The notes below the pieces were generated by a model that searched no databases, was not told the origin of the DNA, and saw only the letters and a list, made by a program, of their open reading frames with translations. Shown here piece after piece: positions 39,937-47,012 of a stretch of 64,000 nt of DNA (within the stretch, counting starts at the first letter, position 1; the number at the start of each line of letters is the position of its first letter). Both the position numbers and the translations under genes were made by a program. Origin of the DNA: Candidatus Binatia bacterium (GTDB lineage: Bacteria; Desulfobacterota; Binatia; UBA12015); the NCBI GenBank assembly GCA_029243485.1, contig JAQWRY010000003.1, positions 248,001-312,000 on the forward strand, written 5' to 3'.

Positions 39937-40725
39937 GTGGCGCCTGAATATCTCATATGGGGCGCCGTGCTGTATCTGGGCGCGGCCGTCGGAAGCTTCC
40001 TGAACGTGGTGATCCACCGCGTTCCGCTCGGTGAATCCGTCGTGAGCCCGCGGTCTCGATGCCCGTCGTGTCGCAGCACGATCGCCTGGTACGACAACAT
40101 CCCGGTGTTGAGCTGGGTACTGCTGCGAGGGAAGTGTCGAGGGTGCGGCACGGGTATTTCCGCTCGCTATCCGTTCATCGAGTTCATCACGGCGTTGATC
40201 GCGGTGGTTCTGTTCGCCCGACATGGACCGACACCCGCCTTCGGGGTTCAGTTCGTTTTCTCGTGCGCGCTGCTTGTCATCGCGTACATCGACCTCGATC
40301 ATCAGATCATTCCGGACAAGATCTCCTTGCCCGGGATCGTGCTGGGACTCGCCGCGGCGATTCCCGCCGGGATGCCGGCCATCACCGATGCGGTTCTCGG
40401 CGTCCTCGTCGGCGGCGGCTTGTTGCTCACTGTCGCGTGGACCTACGAACGTTGGACCGGGCGGGAGGGCATGGGGGGCGGGGATGTTAAGCTCCTTGCG
40501 ATGATCGGCGCGTTCCTCGGCTGGCAGGGTGTGCTGCTCACTTTGTTGCTTGGTTCGCTTCTAGGGTCGGCCATCGGGATCGCCCTCATGGCTTCGCGCG
40601 GAGCGGATCGGAAGCTCGCGATCCCGTTTGGACCGTTTCTTTCGCTGGGAGCCCTCGTGACGCTCTTCTGGGGCCACGCGATTGTGCGCTGGTACATTTC
40701 CTACGCCGGGTTCTCGCAGATCTGA
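39937..40725 (+). CDS. pilD: Prepilin peptidase / N-methyltransferase PilD
   Basis: A 262-aa A24-family aspartic protease of the inner membrane that cleaves prepilin leaders and N-methylates the new N-terminus. The cytoplasmic zinc/methyltransferase domain has CPSC (~42) and CRGC (~67) pairs; the catalytic Asps are in DLDHQIIPD and MGGGDVKLLAMIGA. It opens LGAAVGSFLNVVIHRVP as expected. GTG 39937 is the start. It supplies the protease for pilA and both minor-pilin sets around it. Confidence 0.97.
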   Translation: MAPEYLIWGAVLYLGAAVGSFLNVVIHRVPLGESVVSPRSRCPSCRSTIAWYDNIPVLSWVLLRGKCRGCGTGISARYPFIEFITALIAVVLFARHGPTPAFGVQFVFSCALLVIAYIDLDHQIIPDKISLPGIVLGLAAAIPAGMPAITDAVLGVLVGGGLLLTVAWTYERWTGREGMGGGDVKLLAMIGAFLGWQGVLLTLLLGSLLGSAIGIALMASRGADRKLAIPFGPFLSLGALVTLFWGHAIVRWYISYAGFSQI

Positions 40726-40789
40726 CCGCGATCCCTTGTGACGCGCGCGCGACCTGATTAGTTCTCGAACACCCCGGTCCGCACGCGGT

Positions 40790-40811
40790 CCTCCGAGAGA
40801 AAGCTCGGAGG
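40790..40811 (+). promoter_or_regulatory. Hairpin sequestering the ribosome site of the first minor-pilin gene
   Basis: CCTCCGAG (40790-40797) and CTCGGAGG (40804-40811) form a perfect 8-bp stem with a 6-base loop. The GGAGG in the right arm is the ribosome-binding site of the gene starting at 40816, so the stem would block initiation unless opened. Confidence 0.55.
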
Positions 40812-40815
40812 TGTG

Positions 40816-41253
40816 ATGAAGGTCGATCGTACGAGGGGTGTGACGCTCCTCGAGTTGTTGGTGTTGCTCGGTTTGCTCTCGCTGTTCGCCGGCGCGGCGG
40901 TGCCGCAGTTGAGCAGCATGATGGGAATGCTCGAGCTCCGCGCGGGGGCGTTGCGGATGGCTTCGGCCCTGACGCGCGCCCGGTTCGCGGCGCTCGCGCA
41001 CGGGGAACCTTGGTGGGTTCGGGTCGTGGGCCCGAGCGCCTTCGAGGTGGGCCCGGAAGGTATCGCGCCGGTCCGAACGCAGCTTCCGGGTAACGTTCGT
41101 TTCGTCGCGGTGACCTCCGGCGGGGAGGTGCGCTTCGGACCCAATGGGTGGGCAGAGAATGCGACGTTCACGCTGGGCTACGCGGAGCACGAGCGCTCGG
41201 TCGTGGTGAACCAGCGCGGACGCGTTCGCCTGCGGGATCGGGAGGACGGATGA
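40816..41253 (+). CDS. Minor pilin, GspH/FimT-like (set 1)
   Basis: A 145-aa prepilin with leader MKVDRTRG, then VTLLELLVLLGLLSLFAG and Glu5 present; +1 is Val instead of Phe. The C-terminal domain fits the GspH/FimT fold (ARFAALAHGEPWWVRVV, LPGNVRFVAV, VVVNQRGRVRL). It opens a four-gene set in which each stop overlaps the next start. Either ATG 40816 or GTG 40813 could initiate. Such proteins sit at the tip of type IV pili or T2SS pseudopili. Confidence 0.88.
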   Translation: MKVDRTRGVTLLELLVLLGLLSLFAGAAVPQLSSMMGMLELRAGALRMASALTRARFAALAHGEPWWVRVVGPSAFEVGPEGIAPVRTQLPGNVRFVAVTSGGEVRFGPNGWAENATFTLGYAEHERSVVVNQRGRVRLRDREDG

Positions 41254-41639
41254 CCACGTCCGGTGAGCGGGAGAGGCGTCGCCGTAGGCGTCGGGCCGGG
41301 TTTACCTTGCTGGAAGTTCTAGCAGCGCTCGGGCTCGTGGGTGCGGTCGGCGTCGTTGCGAGTGGCTCGGGGCACGCGCTCGCGAGGTTCGGATGGGCTG
41401 CACGCGGGGAGGCCGCCGGGCTGTTCGCCGCCGAGCGGAAGCTCGAGGAGTTGTTGTCGCTGCGGGCAGACGACCGGACGGGTGGTACCGATCGCACGGA
41501 GTCTTCGGGGATCGCGGTTCGCCGCGTCTGGCGCATCGTGCCGGACACGCCGGCGCCGGGGCTCACGCGGGTCGAGGTGTCCGCGAGCTGGGAAGCCCCG
41601 GATCTCACGATTCTCACCTTGGTTGGAGTGGCGTTGTGA
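41250..41639 (+). CDS. Minor pilin, GspI/PilV-like (set 1)
   Basis: A 129-aa prepilin. Its 17-residue leader contains seven consecutive Arg and ends in Gly before FTLLEVLAALGLVGA, with Glu5. The remainder is short and has the GspI-like pattern AERKLEELLSLR and VEVSASWEAPD. ATG 41250 overlaps the previous stop (ATGA). Confidence 0.85.
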   Translation: MTTSGERERRRRRRRAGFTLLEVLAALGLVGAVGVVASGSGHALARFGWAARGEAAGLFAAERKLEELLSLRADDRTGGTDRTESSGIAVRRVWRIVPDTPAPGLTRVEVSASWEAPDLTILTLVGVAL

Positions 41640-42238
41640 GGCCGAGGCCAGGGGAAGAGGGGAGTACGCTCGTGGAGCTGCTCGTCGCGTCGGCACTCGG
41701 CCTCGTCGTCATTCTCGCGGGCATTCAGTTGCTCCGGACACACGCGGCACTCGCGCTGCAGGTCCAGGCGGACCTCGGCGCTTCGAGCGGCGCCGTGTGG
41801 GCTTTGCGGACGGCTTTGCGCGACGTGAAGCGGGCGGGAGCCGATCCTCTTCAGCGGGGCCTCCCGGCCGTCGCGACGGCGCACCCGAGTGCGTTCGCAC
41901 TGACGCGCGATGCCGATTCCGACGGTGCGATCGACGTGCGCTCTGAGGAGAGCGTCGGTTTCGCGTGGTCGGGTCGGCAGGGCGGGCGAGTCGCGCGGCG
42001 TGTAGGCGCGCAGTCCATGGCGGTCGTCGCGGAGGTGCCGGAGGGTGGGCTGCGGCTGCGTTACTTCGACGGGCGTGGCCGGGAGTTGTCGGCGACCGGA
42101 GGCCTCGGTGATGCCGATCGGGCGCGGGTTCGCCGCGTGGAGGTGGATCTCGAAGTCGTCGAACGGATCGGCCATGTCTCGGGGCGCGTGCTGCTCTCGG
42201 GCGGGGCCTCCGTCCGGGTGCGGGAGGGCGTGCGATGA
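41636..42238 (+). CDS. Minor pilin, GspJ/PilW-like (set 1)
   Basis: A 200-aa prepilin starting at GTG 41636 inside the previous stop. Leader MRPRPGEEG precedes STLVELLVASALGLVVILAG; Glu5 is present but +1 is Ser. The body has PilW/GspJ-like features (SSGAVWALRTALRDVKRAGADP) and a long beta region ending VSGRVLLSGGASVRV. Confidence 0.85.
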   Translation: MRPRPGEEGSTLVELLVASALGLVVILAGIQLLRTHAALALQVQADLGASSGAVWALRTALRDVKRAGADPLQRGLPAVATAHPSAFALTRDADSDGAIDVRSEESVGFAWSGRQGGRVARRVGAQSMAVVAEVPEGGLRLRYFDGRGRELSATGGLGDADRARVRRVEVDLEVVERIGHVSGRVLLSGGASVRVREGVR

Positions 42239-43272
42239 ATCCGAAGGCCGAATCGGGTCTCGTGTTGTTGAGCCTCGTTCTTCTCCTCGCGCTCCTCGGT
42301 CTCGTGACCGGGGCGAGCCTCTGGTTTACACGCGCCGAGCTCTGGGCGGCGGGGCGCGCGCGGTCGGAGCTGCAGGCGGCGTACACGGCGGAGGCGGGCG
42401 TGCGGCACGGCCTAGCGCTGCTCGCTCCGGATGTCGACCTCACCGCGCTCGCGGAACGCTCCGTCGACGCGCTCGCGGCGCCCGACACACCGGGGCCGTG
42501 GCCCATCGCGGGAGGAGGGTGGGTTGCGTTTCCCGGCCCGCCGTTTGGCTACGGGCTCGAGGTCGCTGCTGCAGGCGACACGCGTCGGGTCGTCGTGCGA
42601 TCCTCGGCGACCGCGGTTCGGGACGCGGCGCTCGTCGCCGTGGCCTCGGTGGCCCTTGCGGCGGAGCCCTACGCACCGGCGACGCTTGTCCTGGGCGGCG
42701 GCCCCCTCAGCTTCGAAGCGGCGGCGCTCGGAGGTTCCGAAAACCGGCTGGTCACGATCGTGGGGAGTCATGCGAACCGGGTGGCGGCGATCGGGACTGC
42801 GTCGTCGGTGGAACTCGAAGCCGCGATCGAATCCGCCGAGGTAGCGGGCGCGGGCATCGAGGGAGACGGCATGGCCACGGTGCGCCGGTTCCCGCTCTCC
42901 CGATTCGCTCTTCGGAGCGGCCTCGACGAGTGGGCGCCCGACGTGCTGAATGCGTCGGTGGGTGCCCGCGGCAATCCGGTCGCGCTGCGCATCCGCGGCG
43001 GCGTCGTGCCGAGGTTGCTCGGGGCGGGGCTCCTATACGTCGCGGGGGATCTCGACGTGATGGGTGAGGTCGACTTCGCGGGTGTCGTCTTCGTCGAGGG
43101 GCAAGTGCGAATCGGCGGGGAGTCCTGTCGACTGGACGGGATGTTGTGGGCGCGTGAGGTGGCCTTCTCGGGTGCGTGTCGCGTTGCGTTCGATGCCGCG
43201 GCGGTGGCCGATGCTGATCGGGCTCTTCGCCTTCCTCGCCTACCGGTCCTGACCGGCCTCGCCGGTGGCTGA
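42235..43272 (+). CDS. Minor pilin, GspK/PilX-like (set 1)
   Basis: A 345-aa protein with a pilin-type leader MNPKAESG followed by LVLLSLVLLLALLGLVTG. Position 5 after the cut is Ser, not Glu, as is usual for GspK and PilX, which cap the pseudopilus tip. An AYTAEAGVRHGLALL helix follows, the PilX/GspK signature. The size matches GspK (~330) better than PilX (~190). ATG overlaps the previous stop. Its 3' end overlaps the convergent SGNH gene by 33 bases. Confidence 0.82.
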   Translation: MNPKAESGLVLLSLVLLLALLGLVTGASLWFTRAELWAAGRARSELQAAYTAEAGVRHGLALLAPDVDLTALAERSVDALAAPDTPGPWPIAGGGWVAFPGPPFGYGLEVAAAGDTRRVVVRSSATAVRDAALVAVASVALAAEPYAPATLVLGGGPLSFEAAALGGSENRLVTIVGSHANRVAAIGTASSVELEAAIESAEVAGAGIEGDGMATVRRFPLSRFALRSGLDEWAPDVLNASVGARGNPVALRIRGGVVPRLLGAGLLYVAGDLDVMGEVDFAGVVFVEGQVRIGGESCRLDGMLWAREVAFSGACRVAFDAAAVADADRALRLPRLPVLTGLAGG

Positions 43273-44427
43273 GCCGAGAGCCAGCCTCGGACGGAGCGCG
43301 TCGGCGATCGCCTGGTGCCCTACTACGGTGAGATGCTTCCAGCGCGGGTAGTAGGTGCGCTCGCGCCCCGTGTGTCCGCGCGATTCACGTCCGAGCAGTT
43401 GTGTTGCGTCGATCGTGGGAATGTCCTCGGCCTCGAGTGCGCGCCGGAGCACCTTCTGTGGGCGCCGCCAATCGATGCCGTTCTCGCGCAGTTCCGCTCT
43501 CCACTCCGGATCGTTGCTGGCCTCGACCTGCCAAGGATCGGGGAGAATCAGAACGATGGGCTCCGCGCCCATGGCGCGCGCGCGCCGCCCGACTTCGACG
43601 AGGAGGCGCGCCGTGATGCGAAGCGCAGCGGCGTCCGCTTCGGTCACGTCCGCGGTGTACACGCTGCGCATCGGGCGCCCACCGAGATGCCAACGCTCGC
43701 GGCCGCCGGGTTTCGGTTGGTTCTTGTCCACCGTCGTTTCCGCGAGTGCGTTCAGGATTGCGGAGTGGCGCATGGCGCCGCGATAGATCTCGATGCCGAC
43801 CTGGAGAAGGGCCGACGCTTCCACCGGAACGCCCTGCACCTGGAGTGATCCGTCGTGGGTAAGTTGGAACCACGGCTTGGGAAATTGCCAGGTCCCGGCG
43901 TACACGTTGTCGTGCAAGTCGTTGCCCATGTACGCGGTGATCACGACGACGTCGGGTCGATAGGGCGCGACGACCTGCTCGAGCGTGAGGAGTTGTTGGT
44001 CGGTGCCGTAGCCGATGACGGCGAAGTTCAGGACTTCCGTCTCCGCGTCGTCGAGCCGCGCGGCGAACGTTTCATCGTCGCCGACGCCGTCTCCCCAGGC
44101 CTGACTGTCGCCAAGTATCGCGACCCGCGTCTTTCCCGGCGTGCGGTGCATGGGGTGGTTGGGGCCGCGCTGGCCGGCTTCGTTGATCGTCACCCACGTG
44201 AGAAACTCGTCACCCCCGTAAGGGCCGGCGATCCCCGCTCGATTGCGCCAACCCCGATCGCGATCGGGCTCGGCGAAGTAGACGCGGTTTCGCATGTGCG
44301 GACGGTACTCGAACCCGATGGCACGGGCGGCGAGCTCGCCGACGCCGATACCCAGTATGAGGCCGAGAGTGATCAACAGAGCCCGTGTTCGCCAGCGCGG
44401 CGCGCAATGACCAATCCGATTAGACAA
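43240..44427 (-). CDS. SGNH/GDSL-like hydrolase with N-terminal membrane anchor
   Basis: A 395-aa protein anchored by one hydrophobic segment (residues ~16-35), catalytic domain outside the membrane. The nucleophile block is RVAILGDSQAWG with Ser108; ITAYMGNDL supplies the Asn of block III; and a C-terminal WKHLTVVGH provides the His. This is the esterase family that includes AlgX/AlgJ-like and O-acetyl esterases. Start is TTG 44427. It is convergent with minor-pilin set 1 and divergent from set 2; a role in surface glycan trimming is possible. Confidence 0.8.
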   Translation of the reverse strand: MSNRIGHCAPRWRTRALLITLGLILGIGVGELAARAIGFEYRPHMRNRVYFAEPDRDRGWRNRAGIAGPYGGDEFLTWVTINEAGQRGPNHPMHRTPGKTRVAILGDSQAWGDGVGDDETFAARLDDAETEVLNFAVIGYGTDQQLLTLEQVVAPYRPDVVVITAYMGNDLHDNVYAGTWQFPKPWFQLTHDGSLQVQGVPVEASALLQVGIEIYRGAMRHSAILNALAETTVDKNQPKPGGRERWHLGGRPMRSVYTADVTEADAAALRITARLLVEVGRRARAMGAEPIVLILPDPWQVEASNDPEWRAELRENGIDWRRPQKVLRRALEAEDIPTIDATQLLGRESRGHTGRERTYYPRWKHLTVVGHQAIADALRPRLALGSATGEAGQDR

Positions 44428-44584
44428 GAGACCCTAGTTCGCCGCGGCGGGGGGGGCGTTACTTCGTTGACGATCCGACACGACCGTCGAGATTTCGCCG
44501 GGTGTGCCGCTTCCGACTCGCGGCATCTTAACCGAAACCCGAGCAGCAGCAAGGCTTTATAGCGAATGCGCTAATCTGGCTGCG

Positions 44585-44600
44585 CGGAACATCCTTTGCA
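44585..44600 (+). promoter_or_regulatory. Sigma-54 type promoter of the second minor-pilin operon
   Basis: CGGAACATCCTTTGCA has GG-N10-GC spacing, AAC in the -24 box and a full TTGCA -12 box. Predicted start near 44611 would leave only a short leader before the GGAGGG ribosome site at 44615-44620. Confidence 0.5.
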
Positions 44601-44625
44601 TCCAAAGGAGTTCCGGAGGGCGTGC

Positions 44626-45279
44626 GTGAGTTGTTTTCGCCAAAAATCACTACTGAGACGAGCCGTCGGCTTGCGAGGTTCGGGGCCCATGGGCTCCGGG
44701 GCGCCGCGTCCGAATCGGGGCAGGTGTGCCGGACTTGGGCGCCGGCTGCGCGACCAGGCCGGCTGGACGCTCGCCGAGCTGATGGTGGTGACGGGCCTGA
44801 TCGTGACGCTGGCCGGCATCGCGGTCCCGCAATTCTCGCTGATGGCTGTTCAGATGCGCACGCAGGCTGCCGCCGCACAGGTCATGAGCGACTTGAACTG
44901 GGCGCGGACGATGAGTCTGCGGACCGGTGTCGCTCACTACATCAACGTCACGGGCGATCCGCCGATGATCTATGACGTGCATCGCGTGGCGAGCCCGGGA
45001 GCGGTCGTACCCGCGACGGATCCGGTCATCCGAGCGATCGACCTCACGGCCCGTATGCCCGACGTGGATTTCAGCCTCAATGGCGTGACCCTCGATCCGT
45101 ACGGCGGGACGGTGACCGGGCCGAGCCCGGGCCAGATCATCTTCACCGGTCGGGGACTGCCGACCGCTCCCGGAGCGTTCTTCGTGGCGTCGGACGACGG
45201 AAAAACCGCCTTTGCTATTTCGATCACGGGCGCCGGTCGCACCCGGATGTGGCGTCGTGGTGATGGAGCGTGGAAGTGA
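44626..45279 (+). CDS. Minor pilin, FimT/FimU/GspH-like (set 2)
   Basis: A 217-aa prepilin from GTG 44626, five bases after GGAGGG; ATG 44689 is an alternative. The helix reads WTLAELMVVTGLIVTLAGIAVPQF (parts WTLAELMVVT and GIAVPQF), so +1 is Trp, rare in this family, with Glu5 present. The leader would be 46 residues (25 from the ATG), far longer than the usual 6-15. The body has SDLNWARTMSLRTG and a final FAISITGAGRTRMWRRG, matching GspH/FimT. It starts the operon that ends in pilY1. Confidence 0.85.
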   Translation: MSCFRQKSLLRRAVGLRGSGPMGSGAPRPNRGRCAGLGRRLRDQAGWTLAELMVVTGLIVTLAGIAVPQFSLMAVQMRTQAAAAQVMSDLNWARTMSLRTGVAHYINVTGDPPMIYDVHRVASPGAVVPATDPVIRAIDLTARMPDVDFSLNGVTLDPYGGTVTGPSPGQIIFTGRGLPTAPGAFFVASDDGKTAFAISITGAGRTRMWRRGDGAWK

Positions 45280-45659
45280 GCATCCTGCGCCGACTCCGCG
45301 GTGAGGCCGGGTTCACGATCATCGAGACGATGGCGGCGACCCTCATCATGGCGATTGCCTTCCTCGGTTTTGCCGGCGTTCATACGCTCTCGAGTCGGGC
45401 GCAGTCTCTGGGGAACAACCAGGGACTCGCGACGTTCATCGCGAACGAGCAGATCGAGTTGATGCGGCGCAGCACGTTCGCAGACGTCACCTCCGACGTC
45501 GATTCGGTGGAGGCCGAAGGTGTCGACTTCACTGTGGTTCGCCTCGTGACGAACTCCGATCTGTCCAAGAGGGTCGGCGTCATCGTCTTCTGGTCGAGTC
45601 GCCTCGGGATGCGGGTGGTGACGCAGACTTCGATGGTGAGTCTGGTGACGAACCCATGA
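45276..45659 (+). CDS. pilV: Minor pilin PilV-like (set 2)
   Basis: A 127-aa prepilin starting at GTG 45276 overlapping the preceding stop. Leader MSILRRLRGEAG precedes FTIIETMAATLIMAIAFLGF with Glu5. ANEQIELMRRSTF is the conserved PilV helix. Order FimT-PilV-PilW-PilX-PilY1 matches the Pseudomonas fimU-pilVWXY1 operon. Confidence 0.9.
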   Translation: MSILRRLRGEAGFTIIETMAATLIMAIAFLGFAGVHTLSSRAQSLGNNQGLATFIANEQIELMRRSTFADVTSDVDSVEAEGVDFTVVRLVTNSDLSKRVGVIVFWSSRLGMRVVTQTSMVSLVTNP

Positions 45660-46489
45660 AGCGTGACGTGAGGTTAGTTGCCGGGAGCCACGTGGCCCGG
45701 ATTCTTTTGAACGAGCGTGGCCTCACGATCGCCGAGCTCCTCATGGCGGCGTTCATCGGCCTCGTCGTTCTCGGCGCGAGTTGGGGAGCGGTCGCTGTCC
45801 AGGGTCGCAGTGCGGTCTATCAAGCGGGCCTGGCCGACGCGCAGTCGACCGGCCGCGGGACCGGAACGCTTCTCCTGCAGGATCTCCGCATGGCGGGCTT
45901 CGGCATGCTGGGCGTGTCGCCCGACGAGGACCTCCCGCCGATCGAGTACGACGAGAGCGGCGGTACGACCACGCTCACGCTCCGCGGTGCCTTCAACAAC
46001 GTACAGACGACGTTGCAGATCGGGGCGGCGCCGGGTGCTACGACCCTAACCGTGAACCCGCCGGCGAACGGTACGTTCGTGACCGGTGAGCACGTCCTGG
46101 TAGATTCCGGACTGGACTCGGAAGTGAAGACCATCACCAGTGTCTCGACCGTCGGCGGCAACCTGACGATCGGTCTCGATTCCTCGTTGGACCATCAGTA
46201 TCCGGTGGGCCCCAACGTCACGCAGATCGAGAAGATCATCTACACCTGGGAGGACGACCTGCTGCAGCGCGATGGCCAAGTGGTCGCGGATAACGCGATG
46301 GAGTTCGATCTCCAGTTCGTGGATCAGGACGGGACAGTCACGCCGGCGCCCGGCGACAATCTCCGGTCCGTGATTCTGGCGGTGGTTGCGGGCGATCCCT
46401 CGCCGCTCCCGGATATTCCGGTTGCGCAGTCGACTGTCGAAACCGAAGTGAACGTTCGCAATCTGACGTTCCGCTTCGATCTAAGCTGA
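45656..46489 (+). CDS. pilW: Minor pilin PilW-like (set 2)
   Basis: A 277-aa prepilin with a 22-residue leader ending NERG before LTIAELLMAAFIGLVVLGAS, Glu5 present and +1 Leu. GTLLLQDLRMAGFGMLG is the typical PilW segment. The rest is beta-rich, with NGTFVTGEHVLVDSG and a C-terminal NVRNLTFRFDLS. ATG overlaps the pilV stop. Minor pilins of this type prime pilus assembly together with PilY1. Confidence 0.9.
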   Translation: MKRDVRLVAGSHVARILLNERGLTIAELLMAAFIGLVVLGASWGAVAVQGRSAVYQAGLADAQSTGRGTGTLLLQDLRMAGFGMLGVSPDEDLPPIEYDESGGTTTLTLRGAFNNVQTTLQIGAAPGATTLTVNPPANGTFVTGEHVLVDSGLDSEVKTITSVSTVGGNLTIGLDSSLDHQYPVGPNVTQIEKIIYTWEDDLLQRDGQVVADNAMEFDLQFVDQDGTVTPAPGDNLRSVILAVVAGDPSPLPDIPVAQSTVETEVNVRNLTFRFDLS

Positions 46490-46499
46490 GGATGTACCA

Positions 46500-46991
46500 A
46501 TGAAGACGATTCGGAATGAGCGCGGCATCGTGATGATCGCCGCTCTGGGAATCATCGCGGCGCTCTCGGGCCTTTCCGTTGTCGTCGCGTCGAGCGGGCA
46601 GATGTCCACCCTGACCGGCGCGATCGCCTCGCAGGCGTCGCGCGCGTTCTACGCCGCCGACGGTGGGGCCTACTACGCGCTGGGCGAGCAGGACAACTTC
46701 GTTCCCGACATGGGGGATCGCTACACGAATCACAACTCGACGTCGGCGAATCTCGAGGCGTCGGTCACGGCTTCGTACCTGAACTACCGTGCGTTGCCGG
46801 GAAACCTGTTGATCCGAACGAGCGACGGCAAGACCCGCCCCGCTCAGTTTGGGCAGGGAGAGGGGCTGGGAAAGATGTACTACTTCCAGCTCGACTCCCA
46901 GAAGAACACGACGACTCTGGGGATCGACCCGATGGCGCGGGTTCAGATGCAAGCAGCCAAGCCGGGGCCGTGCGCTGATTGCGGCTCGTGA
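46500..46991 (+). CDS. pilX: Minor pilin PilX-like (set 2)
   Basis: A 163-aa prepilin-like protein: leader MKTIRNERG, then IVMIAALGIIAALSGLSVV. Position 5 is Ala, as expected for PilX/GspK-type tip proteins. QASRAFYAADGGAYYALGE is the PilX helix. It carries a C-terminal CADCGS. It lies 10 bases after pilW and 21 before pilY1. Confidence 0.85.
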   Translation: MKTIRNERGIVMIAALGIIAALSGLSVVVASSGQMSTLTGAIASQASRAFYAADGGAYYALGEQDNFVPDMGDRYTNHNSTSANLEASVTASYLNYRALPGNLLIRTSDGKTRPAQFGQGEGLGKMYYFQLDSQKNTTTLGIDPMARVQMQAAKPGPCADCGS

Positions 46992-47012
46992 TGGGGTGGT
47001 GAGGAGACGGCA

